Source: Candidatus Sericytochromatia bacterium
GTDB taxonomy: Bacteria > Cyanobacteriota > Sericytochromatia > S15B-MN24 > JAQBPE01
Direction: 5' to 3'
NCBI GenBank assembly: GCA_035285325.1
Contig: JAYKJB010000063.1
Location: forward strand, 62,001-126,000
DNA length: 64,000 bases
Shown: piece by piece, positions 55,058 to 62,975 of the stretch
How positions within the stretch are numbered: the first letter of the stretch is position 1
Layout of the letters: each line of letters opens with the position of its first letter
Translations under genes and position numbers: made by a program
Notes under the pieces: model-generated
The model's input: the letters and a program-made list of their open reading frames with translations, nothing else
The model's database searches: none
What the model was told of the DNA's origin: nothing

Positions 55058-55224
55058 CGGGAGTCCCCCAGGTCGCAACCGTGGCAACCGCCGCCACAAT
55101 GGAGTTGTCCGGCCACCTTGCTGCGACAGCGTGGGCAGGCCTGGTCGAAGCTGGCTATCGGCAGCGGAAACGCGCAGGTCGGGCACGGGGTGACCGGGCA
55201 TTCGCTCGGGGCGGCTGTTTTCAC
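55054..55224 (-). CDS. Small cysteine-rich zinc-ribbon-like protein of the feo operon
   Basis: A 56-residue protein with CPVTPCPTC, CPRCRSK and CGGGCHGCDLG. The two CxxC knuckles about 16 residues apart suggest a zinc ribbon or a small metal-binding protein; the C-terminal CGGGCHGC could bind iron or a cluster. Small Cys-rich proteins follow feoB in other bacteria, but those I know are membrane-bound; this one is soluble. GTG 55224 has AAGGT about 9 nt upstream. It is coupled to the 61-residue ORF. Confidence 0.62.
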   Translation of the reverse strand: MKTAAPSECPVTPCPTCAFPLPIASFDQACPRCRSKVAGQLHCGGGCHGCDLGDSR

Positions 55225-55270
55225 GGGAGACTGACCTTGGCGGCGGTCTTTCCACAGGTGCCACACGGCT

Positions 55271-57118
55271 TCAAGTCCCCAGGGCACGGGCCAGCACGCC
55301 ACCGATGGCGAAAGCGAGCACCCAGGACCCCAGCCAGAGCACAGCGGCTTCTCGCCAGCCGCGTTCCTTGAACAGCACCACGACGGTGGCGATGCAGGGA
55401 ACGAAGAGCGTGATCACCACCAGGGCGACCACCGTCTGGCCAGGGCTCAAGGCCATGTCGGTCAGGCCCGCTGCTCCGAAGTCGCGACGAATCAGGCCCA
55501 TCAGGAAAGCGGAAGCCGCTTGCTGGGGCAGGTGCAACAAGCCTTCGACCAGCGGGGCCAGTCCCCGCGTGATCAGGCCGAGCAGGCCGGTGACCTTGCA
55601 GACCCCCACCACCAGGGCGGCCAGCAGAAACAGGGGCACGGCCTCCTGCAGGAATGCCAGCGACTTGGTCCAGGTTTTCCGAAGCACGTTGCGCCACAGG
55701 GGCATGCGCAGGGGCGGCAGGTCGATCAGCAAGGCCGATGAGCGTCCCGGAAGCAGGCGATCCAGCACGGTGCCAATCGCCACCAGCACCGCAAACATGG
55801 TGCCGCCGTAGACGGCCCAGCTGCTCCAGGTACCGGTCTTGCCGAGCAAGCCCAGGATGACCCCCAGCTGGGCCGAGCAAGGGATGGTCAGACCCAGGAT
55901 GGCCGTGGCGATGGTTTTTTCACGCTGAGTGCCGAGCAGGCGGGTGGTGATGGTCGCCATCGTGACGCAGCCGAAGCCGATGATAAGAGGAATCACCGCC
56001 CGTCCGTTCAGGCCGATCGCCGCCAGGCTGCGATCCACCAGGACCGCCAGGCGAGGCAGATAGCCCGTGTCCTCCAGCGTGGCCAGGAAAAGGTAAAATC
56101 CGGCGACCAGCGGCAGGAGCAGTCCAAACACGTAGGTGACCGTCATGGTGAGCAGCCCGAATTCGCCCACCAGAATTTCCCGCAGCCACGCCAGCGGCAC
56201 CACACTGGAGATCAAACCCCGCATCCAAGGCTCGTAGTGGCCTTGCATCCATTGGCCCTCGGTGACCTCGACCACCCGCTGGGCGATCAGGTCCCCCACC
56301 AGCAGGTAGAGCAGGGCCATCATGGCCGCGGCCGAGGCAAAGCCCCAGCCTGGCCGCAGCAGCGCGTGCCCCAATTTGCTGCTCAGGCGCTCCTGGCGGT
56401 CCTCAAACCGCATCACCCGGCGTACGATCTCATCCACGTGCGCGCGGCGCGCGGCGTAGAGCTCCTCCCGTTGGCTGGCGATGTTTCGCCCCAGTCGGTC
56501 GGCTGCCGTCGGGTCTCCCTCCAGCGCCAGCAGGGCTTCCGCCCGAGACGCCGGCGAGACACCCAGGGCCGCGACCTTCTCACCCAGGCCTGGCACGCCG
56601 TGCCCCGTGCGGGCGAAATCGATCCGTTCACTGACCTGAGCGAGCCCTTCGCCGCGAATGGCAATGCAGGGCACGACCTCCACGCCGAGCAAGGCCGAGA
56701 GCTGCGCCACGTCGATCTGAACACCCGATTGGGTCGCCTCGTCCATCTGGTTCAATGCCACCAGCACGCGCTTGCCAAGGTCAATCAGCTGCAAGGTGAG
56801 GAACAGATCCCGCTCCAGCGTCGGGGCTGAAACGACGTTCAGCAGGATGTCTCCTCCCAACACGATGTCACGCGCCACCCGTTCCTCGTCGTTGAAGGCC
56901 CCCACCCCGTAAATGCCGGGCGTGTCGAGCACCTGGCATCCCTGGAAATGACCTCGGCTCACGTCGATGGTGGTTCCGGGGTAATTCGAGACATCCACGT
57001 AAAGGCCCGTCAACGCGTTGAAGAACACGGACTTGCCGACGTTGGGGTTCCCGACCAGAACCACCTTGGTTTCGCGCGGACGCGCGGACGTGTGGGAGGC
57101 TTGGAGTGTGGTGGTCAT
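55271..57118 (-). CDS. feoB: Ferrous iron transporter FeoB
   Basis: A 615-residue inner-membrane Fe2+ transporter. The N-terminal G domain has G1 GNPNVGKSVFF, G2 NYPGTTIDV, G3 DTPGIYGVG and G4 NQMD. Then come a ~60-residue helical region and about eight or more membrane helices, with the Gate-type LIIGFGCVTMATITTR and LTIPCSAQLGV carrying conserved Cys residues. It is shorter than the ~770 residues of E. coli FeoB. ATG 57118 overlaps the feoA stop (ATGA). Confidence 0.95.
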   Translation of the reverse strand: MTTTLQASHTSARPRETKVVLVGNPNVGKSVFFNALTGLYVDVSNYPGTTIDVSRGHFQGCQVLDTPGIYGVGAFNDEERVARDIVLGGDILLNVVSAPTLERDLFLTLQLIDLGKRVLVALNQMDEATQSGVQIDVAQLSALLGVEVVPCIAIRGEGLAQVSERIDFARTGHGVPGLGEKVAALGVSPASRAEALLALEGDPTAADRLGRNIASQREELYAARRAHVDEIVRRVMRFEDRQERLSSKLGHALLRPGWGFASAAAMMALLYLLVGDLIAQRVVEVTEGQWMQGHYEPWMRGLISSVVPLAWLREILVGEFGLLTMTVTYVFGLLLPLVAGFYLFLATLEDTGYLPRLAVLVDRSLAAIGLNGRAVIPLIIGFGCVTMATITTRLLGTQREKTIATAILGLTIPCSAQLGVILGLLGKTGTWSSWAVYGGTMFAVLVAIGTVLDRLLPGRSSALLIDLPPLRMPLWRNVLRKTWTKSLAFLQEAVPLFLLAALVVGVCKVTGLLGLITRGLAPLVEGLLHLPQQAASAFLMGLIRRDFGAAGLTDMALSPGQTVVALVVITLFVPCIATVVVLFKERGWREAAVLWLGSWVLAFAIGGVLARALGT

Positions 57119-57339
57119 GGCTGGGCGAACTCTACGTGAATGTCCTCGGCAAGCTGGCGTCCAATGGCAATTTCCTGGCGGGCTTTCCCCAGCACCACGG
57201 GGCCCCTGGGAATGATGGCGCGACACACGGCCACCTCGCCGACGCCAATGCCAAGTCTCAGGGCCTGGGTGCGGACCTCAAGGGCCGGAATGGCCAGGAT
57301 GCGGACGCGATCGCCCGGACGAATCTCGGCGAGGGTCAT
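57115..57339 (-). CDS. feoA: Ferrous iron transport protein FeoA
   Basis: A 74-residue SH3-like protein that assists FeoB. It starts MTLAEIRPGDRVRILAI and continues QALRLGIGVGEVAVCRAIIP and GPVVLGKARQEIAIGRQLAE, the standard FeoA pattern with a central LGIGVG turn. ATG 57339 overlaps the fur stop (ATGA), and its own stop overlaps feoB, so fur-feoA-feoB is a tightly coupled unit. Confidence 0.93.
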   Translation of the reverse strand: MTLAEIRPGDRVRILAIPALEVRTQALRLGIGVGEVAVCRAIIPRGPVVLGKARQEIAIGRQLAEDIHVEFAQP

Positions 57340-57794
57340 CGCTTGTCCCCTGCGTCCTGACAGGTCGGGCAAACGCCAAATACCTTGTATTGAACGTCGA
57401 TCAGTTTGAAGCGATGACTGTCTGCGACATCCTGTCCCAATTCATACAACGGGGCCTGTTCGAATTCGATGGCCTGATTACAGTCGACGCAAATCAGGTG
57501 GTGGTGGGGCGGAGATTCATCGGCGGCCAGCTCGTAATGCTTGTGACCTTCCGCGAAGTCGAGTTCTCGCAGCAGCCCGATGGAGGCAAGCAATTTGACG
57601 GTGCGGTAGGTCGTCGCCAGGCTGATTCCGCAGGCGAGAACTTTCAACTGCTCGTGAAGTTCTTCCGCGCTGAGGTGGGTTCCCTCCGGCAATGTCTGGA
57701 ACACCTGCAGGATGGTCTCCCGTTGGGGCGTCATGCGGTACCCGCGACGGCGCAGATTCTCCTGAACGGTCAAGATGTCGGTTTTGTGAAACAT
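57336..57794 (-). CDS. fur: Fur-family iron-responsive repressor
   Basis: A 152-residue Fur/PerR-type regulator. The winged helix covers about residues 10-90 (YRMTPQRETILQVFQTLPEG, SLATTYRTVKLLASIGLLRE). Metal sites are in PPHHHLICVDCNQAIEFEQA and the C-terminal CPTC, matching Fur structural zinc plus regulatory sites. ATG 57794 was chosen; upstream in-frame sequence lacks conservation. It is the first gene of the feo operon and its promoter contains Fur-box-like palindromes, so it is probably autoregulated. Confidence 0.95.
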   Translation of the reverse strand: MFHKTDILTVQENLRRRGYRMTPQRETILQVFQTLPEGTHLSAEELHEQLKVLACGISLATTYRTVKLLASIGLLRELDFAEGHKHYELAADESPPHHHLICVDCNQAIEFEQAPLYELGQDVADSHRFKLIDVQYKVFGVCPTCQDAGDKR

Positions 57795-57803
57795 GGGAAA
57801 CTC

Positions 57804-57820
57804 TTGAGAATATTTCTCGA
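57804..57820. promoter_or_regulatory. Fur-box-like palindrome 1
   Basis: TTGAGAATATTTCTCGA has 6 of 8 symmetric pairs around its centre and shares TTGAGAAT with the second box. It lies in the fur 5' leader, between the promoter and the ATG. Confidence 0.6.
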
Positions 57821-57827
57821 TAGAACC

Positions 57828-57856
57828 ATTAGGCCCTTGTTGAGAATAATTGTCAA
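57828..57856 (-). promoter_or_regulatory. fur-feo promoter with embedded Fur box
   Basis: On the minus strand TTGACA (57856-57851) is followed after exactly 17 nt by CCTAAT (57833-57828). The -35 lies at the edge of the palindrome TTGAGAATAATTGTCAA (57840-57856), which has 7 of 8 symmetric pairs. Binding there would block polymerase, as expected for iron-dependent repression. Confidence 0.75.
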
Positions 57857-58096
57857 CTGCTGCCGTTGGCGTGGGCTGGCCCGAGGCGGTCGCTTTCAGG
57901 GGGACGATTCGGGGACGCGACGGTGCCCAGAAAGGCGGCTGCGAGCTGTTTGCCCAGGTTGTTCTGGTGCCCTGTTGTTGCAAATCGTGAAGTTTCGCCT
58001 TGTGGTCGGGGTCGTGGCGTTCTTCGGGGAGGGCCTCGGGGCACAATACGCCTGGCCTTCTCTCTGTACCGAACGTGGAGCGAAACCCGCGGTCCG
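57857..58096. other. Divergent intergenic region
   Basis: Between the fur promoter and the C39-like gene. I see no RNA gene and no strong plus-strand promoter here. Open frames crossing it appear to be extensions of the two flanking genes. Confidence 0.45.
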
Positions 58097-58840
58097 ATGC
58101 CTGCGACTGAACCCCGATGGGGCCCCTGGCTGCTTGCCTTTGTCGTGCTGGTTGGTTTTTCGACCTGCCCCCTCGATTGGCCTGCGCACGTGGCCGGGCG
58201 CTGGTCGCAGGGGGGAGGGCCAGCGCAGGCGTTGGCGCCACTTCAAGAGGCACTCTGGCAAGCGGACCAGGCCTACCTCACGCAGTATCGCCATCGACGC
58301 TGGAACCCTCGCCAGCGGGTCAGCAACAATGCCAACTGTGGTCCGGCCTCGGTGGCCATGGCCTTGCGGGCGCTGGGGCGCTTGCCTTCGGAGGTCCCTT
58401 CCGGAGAGCCGGCGGCGTTGATCGCTTACGTGCGAGAGGCCATGACGGGAACCCGTCGCGAGGGGACCTGGACCTACCCGATCCAGATCGTGCAGGCCGC
58501 CCCCCAGCTGGGACTCCACGCTGAGTTCATTTTTGGCATCGAGGCCATTCGGCGGGCCATGCGGGAGCCCGACCACCTGGTCGTGCTCAACTTGAATCCG
58601 ACGCCGGCCTATGTGGACAAGATCACCAAGCGTTACTCCGGCGGTCATTTCGCGCTCTTGAATGCCGTGAATGACACGCACGCCGTGTTATCGGATCCGC
58701 TGGCCTCGGAGCCGATCGTGATCACCATGGCGCAGCTGGCTCAGGCCATCGGGACCCCCCTCGGGCACTGGCCCAATGGGCGCGAAATTCCGCCGTTCAA
58801 TGGGGGGGTGTTGCTCTGGCCGCGCGAGTCGGCCCCCTGA
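58097..58840 (+). CDS. C39-like (papain-fold) peptidase, exported
   Basis: A 247-residue protein with a hydrophobic N-terminal segment (LLAFVVLVGFSTCPLDW, signal or anchor) and a Peptidase_C39_2-like domain. The catalytic Cys lies in NNANCGPASVAMALRALG. The His lies in YSGGHFALLNAVND, with the acidic residue in LSDPLAS. Such stand-alone domains are probable proteases or wall-peptide hydrolases. ATG 58097 has no strong ribosome site; longer frames upstream lack conserved sequence. It is divergent from fur across about 300 nt holding the Fur boxes. Confidence 0.8.
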   Translation: MPATEPRWGPWLLAFVVLVGFSTCPLDWPAHVAGRWSQGGGPAQALAPLQEALWQADQAYLTQYRHRRWNPRQRVSNNANCGPASVAMALRALGRLPSEVPSGEPAALIAYVREAMTGTRREGTWTYPIQIVQAAPQLGLHAEFIFGIEAIRRAMREPDHLVVLNLNPTPAYVDKITKRYSGGHFALLNAVNDTHAVLSDPLASEPIVITMAQLAQAIGTPLGHWPNGREIPPFNGGVLLWPRESAP

Positions 58841-58883
58841 GTGGACAGGTGACACCAGCGGCGATCACCTCGGTCGCGTCTGA

Positions 58884-58912
58884 TTGCATGATGGCGGCGG
58901 TTTGGTTATACT
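58884..58912 (+). promoter_or_regulatory. rpsT promoter
   Basis: TTGCAT (58884-58889, 4 of 6) and TATACT (58907-58912, 5 of 6) are separated by exactly 17 nt. They lie about 95 nt before the rpsT ATG. The AT-rich leader in between has no recognised structure. Confidence 0.75.
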
Positions 58913-59005
58913 GGTGGCGTCCTCTTGACCATATTTTGCCCGCATCTTAGTCAAACGCTAAGCAAAATCGGCAAACGTCAAACTTTTTGGGAGTGTTTCA
59001 AAACC

Positions 59006-59278
59006 ATGGCCAAGCGCATCAAGTCGGGCATCAAGCGCGTCGAAGTCGCCGATCGCAATCGTCAGCGGAACATCGCGGTGAAGTCCGAGGTCAAGACCCG
59101 CATCAAGCAAGCCCGGGCTGCTGTGGAGGCACAGGCTGACGTGCAGAGCACGACGGTCACCGCCATCAGCACGATCGACCGCGCCGCGCGGAAAGGCGTC
59201 ATTCACCCGAACAAGGCAGCCCGCCTGAAGTCGCGGTTGATGAAGCGCGTGAACACCGCTGCGGTCGCCGAGGCATAA
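59006..59278 (+). CDS. rpsT: 30S ribosomal protein S20
   Basis: A 90-residue basic helical protein that binds 16S rRNA at the 5' domain. It opens MAKRIKSGIKRVEVADRNRQ, continues KSEVKTRIKQARAAVEAQ and has the C-terminal RKGVIHPNKAARLKSRLMKR, all standard S20 blocks. The ATG at 59006 follows GGGAGTG by about a dozen bases. It is monocistronic, with its own promoter and terminator. Confidence 0.97.
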   Translation: MAKRIKSGIKRVEVADRNRQRNIAVKSEVKTRIKQARAAVEAQADVQSTTVTAISTIDRAARKGVIHPNKAARLKSRLMKRVNTAAVAEA

Positions 59279-59293
59279 GGCGTTCGCTTGAAG

Positions 59294-59320
59294 CCCCGCC
59301 CATTCCGGCGGGGTTTTTTT
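59294..59320 (+). terminator. Intrinsic terminator of rpsT
   Basis: CCCCGCC (59294-59300) pairs with GGCGGGG (59307-59313) around a CATTCC loop, followed by seven T residues. It starts 16 nt after the rpsT stop. Confidence 0.92.
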
Positions 59321-59363
59321 CTTTCCTGGTATCTTGGACGGCGTTCACAATGGAGTAGTTCGC

Positions 59364-60413
59364 TTGCGGCTGGTTACCATCGAACTCCAGACGGTTCTGG
59401 GGCGGCATGTTCGCCTGGGTGCGCTTTGGCGTGACGGCGTGTTGGACCTCAATTTCGCTTGTGCCTGGCACCTGCAGGGGGCGGGGGAACCGGCCTGGCG
59501 GAGCCTGGCCAATCTGCTCTGTCCCCCAGACTTGCGTGCGTTTCTGGAGGTGGGGGAGCGGGCCTGGTCGCTCGTTCGTGAGTCGCTTCACCGCCTGGAC
59601 GCCTTCGAGGTGCTGCCGGATGGACCGGACGGCAGTCGCTTGCTTCATCCGTTGGGGGAAGTTCGCCTGCTGGCCCCCTTGCCCAATCCCCAGAGCCTGA
59701 GAGACTTTTACGCCTTCGAAGAGCACGTTCGGACGGGCTTTTCCAAGCGAGGTGAGCCCATCCCGCCCGCCTGGTATGAGCTGCCGGTGTACTACAAGGG
59801 CAATCACCGAACCATCATTGGCCCCGAGGCGCCCCTGCCCTGGCCGCGTTACACTCGCCAACTCGATTTCGAACTCGAACTCGTGGCGGTGATTGGACGA
59901 GAGGGGCGGAACATCGGCGTCTCAGAGGCGCCCCAATACATCGCGGGCTACACCTTGATGAATGACGTCTCTGCCCGCGACATCCAGCGCAAGGAGATGG
60001 CCTGTCGGCTGGGGCCGGCGAAAGGCAAGGATTTCGCCACGGTGCTGGGGCCTGCCCTGGTCACGCCGGACGAACTGCCCCAACTGGACGACTTGCCGGC
60101 CTGGATCCGGGTCAATGGCGAGCTCTGGTCCGAGTCCAACGCGGGCAATCCCTACTGGAACTTTGCGCAGATGATCGCGCACGTGTCGATGGATGAAACG
60201 CTGTATCCGGGGGATGTGATTGCCTCTGGAACGGTGGGGCGAGGCTGCGGCCTAGAACTGGACCGCTGGATCGCACCAGGCGACGTGGTCGAACTGGAGG
60301 TGGCTGGTCTCGGGGTCCTCCGCAACCCGGTGGGCCAGCCCGTGACGGCTCCGCCGCCCCCCTTGCGGCCATCGGTTGAAGCAGAAGCTCCCGCGCTGAA
60401 CGGGATGACGTGA
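59364..60413 (+). CDS. Fumarylacetoacetate hydrolase family protein
   Basis: A 349-residue enzyme with a C-terminal FAH domain. Metal ligands fall in FYAFEEHVRTGFSKRG (Glu/His region), LDFELELVAVIGREGRNIG (two Glu) and the signature AGYTLMNDVSARDIQRKEM (Asp). The N-terminal ~85 residues are typical of the two-domain fumarylacetoacetase-like group. Together with the next gene (homogentisate dioxygenase) it should cleave fumarylacetoacetate to fumarate and acetoacetate in tyrosine breakdown. TTG 59364 has TGGAG 8 nt upstream. Confidence 0.88.
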   Translation: MRLVTIELQTVLGRHVRLGALWRDGVLDLNFACAWHLQGAGEPAWRSLANLLCPPDLRAFLEVGERAWSLVRESLHRLDAFEVLPDGPDGSRLLHPLGEVRLLAPLPNPQSLRDFYAFEEHVRTGFSKRGEPIPPAWYELPVYYKGNHRTIIGPEAPLPWPRYTRQLDFELELVAVIGREGRNIGVSEAPQYIAGYTLMNDVSARDIQRKEMACRLGPAKGKDFATVLGPALVTPDELPQLDDLPAWIRVNGELWSESNAGNPYWNFAQMIAHVSMDETLYPGDVIASGTVGRGCGLELDRWIAPGDVVELEVAGLGVLRNPVGQPVTAPPPPLRPSVEAEAPALNGMT

Positions 60414-60424
60414 AGGAGGTCGCG

Positions 60425-61561
60425 ATGGAAAACCTTTTCATGCTGGCCAAAGGGACCTACGCCGCTCAGGCGCACGTGGCCCTGCCTGAGGGGACCTTTG
60501 AAGAGGAACACGGACGCAACGGCTTCTTTGGCCGAGTGTCGCACCTCTATCACGCCCACCCCCCCACCAACTGGCTTCGCATCGAGGGGCCGTTGCGCCC
60601 TCACGCCCTGCGGGCCATGGACATCACCTCGTCTGACATGCACGACCCACGCGGCCTGCCGACGACCTTTCTCTATAACGAGGACGTGGCCTTGCGGGTT
60701 TCCCGTCGACGCAGCCCCATGCCCTTCGCGTACCGCAATGCGGACGCGGATGAGGTCTGGTTCGTGCATCGCGGAACGGGTCGCTTCGAAACCGATTATG
60801 GTCCCCTCGACTTTTCGGTGGGGGACTACGTGGTGATTCCACGTGGAACGACCTATCGCTTGCTGCCCGAGGGCGAGGACCCGTTCTTCCTGGTGATCGA
60901 GTCGGCATCCGAGATCGGGCTCCCTGACAAGGGCATGCTGGGACGCAACGCCCTGTTCGACCCGGGGGTGATCGTCACTCCCACGCCGGCTCCCTCCCTC
61001 CAGCGGGGCGGGGAATGGGAGGTGCTGATCAAGCGGGAGGGGGAGCACACCTCCGTGTTTTATCCGTTTGATCCGATCGATACCATCGGCTGGAAAGGTG
61101 ATCTGACTCCCTGGAAGGTCAACGTGAGCGATTTCCGTCCCGTGATGAGCCACCGCTACCACCTGCCACCCAGCGTTCATACGACCCTGCTAGGGCGGAA
61201 TTTCGTGGTGTGTACCTTTGCGCCGCGTCCGCTCGAAGAGGACCCCGAGGCGGTGCGGGTGCCGTTTTTCCACCGCAACATCGACTTCGACGAGGTGATC
61301 TTCTATCACGCAGGGGATTTCTTCAGTCGCGACGGGATTGCTCCCGGCATGGTCACCTACCATCCGATCGGGATCCATCACGGGCCCCATCCGAAGGCGA
61401 TCGCGGCGAGTCGTAGCAAGGCGGCGACTCAGGAATACGCGGTCATGGTGGATGCCAAGCGTCCGTTTCGCCTCACCGAGGAAGCCAAGGCCGTGGAGTG
61501 GAGCGATTACTGGGCCAGTTGGGGGGCACGGGAACTGGCCTCGGGGAGCGCCGGGTCATGA
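60425..61561 (+). CDS. hmgA: Homogentisate 1,2-dioxygenase
   Basis: A 378-residue cupin-fold Fe(II) ring-cleaving enzyme converting homogentisate to maleylacetoacetate. It has HGRNGFFGRVSHLYHAHPPT near the start, VWFVHRGTGRFETDYGPLDF (cupin 1), and iron ligands in PFFHRNIDFDEVIFYHAGDF and YHPIGIHHGPHPKA. It is the shorter bacterial form (classical enzymes ~430-445). AAGGAGGT precedes the ATG. No hppD or maleylacetoacetate isomerase is visible here; the next gene overlaps by 4 nt. Confidence 0.93.
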   Translation: MENLFMLAKGTYAAQAHVALPEGTFEEEHGRNGFFGRVSHLYHAHPPTNWLRIEGPLRPHALRAMDITSSDMHDPRGLPTTFLYNEDVALRVSRRRSPMPFAYRNADADEVWFVHRGTGRFETDYGPLDFSVGDYVVIPRGTTYRLLPEGEDPFFLVIESASEIGLPDKGMLGRNALFDPGVIVTPTPAPSLQRGGEWEVLIKREGEHTSVFYPFDPIDTIGWKGDLTPWKVNVSDFRPVMSHRYHLPPSVHTTLLGRNFVVCTFAPRPLEEDPEAVRVPFFHRNIDFDEVIFYHAGDFFSRDGIAPGMVTYHPIGIHHGPHPKAIAASRSKAATQEYAVMVDAKRPFRLTEEAKAVEWSDYWASWGARELASGSAGS

Positions 61562-62232
61562 TCATCGATCCCAGCGCTGGTCCCTGGCAGGACGCTTACC
61601 GTCTGATCACCGGGACCGTCGTTCCTCGCCCCATTGCGTTTGTCTCGACGCGCAGTCCTGAGGGGGTCCCCAACCTGGCGCCCTTCAGTTTTTTCACCGT
61701 CGTTTGCGCGCGGCCATTGACGATCTGTTTCGCGCCGATGCGGCGCGGCCCGCAGGCTGATAAGAAGGACACCCTCAAGCACATTGAGGCCACCGGCGAA
61801 TTCGTCGTCAATGTGGTCGATGAGCGCTTCGCGGATGCCATGAATCTCACCTCCGCCGATTTCCCGGAGGACGTCAGCGAATTCGAGATGGCCGGTCTGA
61901 CGCCTGTCAGATGCGAGGTGGTGCAGGCCCCCCGCGTGCAGGAGTCCCCCATCAGCCTGGAATGTCGATTGTTCCAAATCGTCGAGGTCAGCGATGGGCC
62001 CGGGGGAGGCAGCCTGGTGATCGGCACGGTGGTGCGGGCCCACGTGCGTGATGAGCTGATGCAGGAAGGGATTCCGCGGCCTGGCGAGGCCTGGCAACCG
62101 ATTTCGCGTTGCGGCGGGGCGACTTATGTGCGCCTGACCGATACGTTCGAACTGGCACGGCCGGTCTTCTCGCCTGAGCAACTGGCCGCCTTGCAGGCTG
62201 GCCCGGTGTCATCGCCTTCATCGGCGTCCTGA
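61558..62232 (+). CDS. Flavin reductase-like domain protein
   Basis: A 224-residue FMN-binding split-barrel protein of the DIM6/NTAB family. It has YRLITGTVVPRPIAFVSTRS, the NLAPFSFFTVVCARPLTICF block, LKHIEATGEFVVNVVDE and CGGATYVRLTDTFELARP. Such proteins supply reduced flavin or act as oxidoreductases. It overlaps the homogentisate dioxygenase stop (ATGA), so it belongs to the aromatic-catabolism unit, but its exact step is unclear. Confidence 0.85.
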   Translation: MIIDPSAGPWQDAYRLITGTVVPRPIAFVSTRSPEGVPNLAPFSFFTVVCARPLTICFAPMRRGPQADKKDTLKHIEATGEFVVNVVDERFADAMNLTSADFPEDVSEFEMAGLTPVRCEVVQAPRVQESPISLECRLFQIVEVSDGPGGGSLVIGTVVRAHVRDELMQEGIPRPGEAWQPISRCGGATYVRLTDTFELARPVFSPEQLAALQAGPVSSPSSAS

Positions 62233-62251
62233 ACCTGGCTGCGTGTGACCG

Positions 62252-62869
62252 TCAGGCTTCACTTCCGGACGTGTGACGCTGCAATTCGATGTCCTCCTCG
62301 CCTTGCGGCTCTTCCAGGCCCAGCTGCGTCATCACGCGGATATCGACCCGAGGCACCGGCTCCGTCCGAAAGACGCCACCGCTGGCCTCCTCCAGCAGTA
62401 ACATTTGCCCAGGGACGAAGCGAATCGTGCGGTGAGGCCTGAGAAACCGAGCGTCCTGCGGGGCATCCAGCGCCTGACCTGGTAGGTATTCGTAGGCATA
62501 GACCCCACCGTCCCGTGGGTCGAACAGCAGGTCAACCAGAATGCCGATTGGCGTGCCGTCTGGCCAGCGGATCGGCAGACCCAGCATCTCCCGCAGGGGG
62601 TGCGGCATCGCCTCCGTGTCGACCCAGGCCATGCTCTGCGAGATGCCCAGTTCCCCGGCGATCGTCGCGACATCCGCATTCAGTTCGCTCAAGGACTGTA
62701 GCGGCAGGCATTCCGTCCGCTCGAGCCCCTGATCGTCCTCCCAATCGATCTCGAAAGCGACCAGGCGATGCTCGCTCAAATCGAGCACGCCGTCCACGAT
62801 CGTGCCGATGCGGACTCCCTGCTGCGTGATGACCGGAACTCCCTTCATCCCCGCGAGGCTGCGCTGCAT
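62252..62869 (-). CDS. PRC-barrel domain protein
   Basis: A 205-residue protein with two PRC-barrel-like halves: GMKGVPVITQQGVRIGTIVD near residue 10 and LGLPIRWPDGTPIGILVDLL near residue 108, each followed by a strand pair (VYAYEYLPGQ). PRC barrels occur in RimM, photosystem-associated proteins and stress proteins; this one has no further domain and no signal. ATG 62869 has GGGGGG upstream. Role unknown. Confidence 0.78.
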   Translation of the reverse strand: MQRSLAGMKGVPVITQQGVRIGTIVDGVLDLSEHRLVAFEIDWEDDQGLERTECLPLQSLSELNADVATIAGELGISQSMAWVDTEAMPHPLREMLGLPIRWPDGTPIGILVDLLFDPRDGGVYAYEYLPGQALDAPQDARFLRPHRTIRFVPGQMLLLEEASGGVFRTEPVPRVDIRVMTQLGLEEPQGEEDIELQRHTSGSEA

Positions 62870-62975
62870 TGGCGATTCCCCCCTGGCCTGACAAGACGCG
62901 TGACGCCTCATCGTAGATCGGACCCCACGGCGCAGGCAGCGGGTGAGCGGGGCCAAGTTGAGGCGCGCGCCGCAG

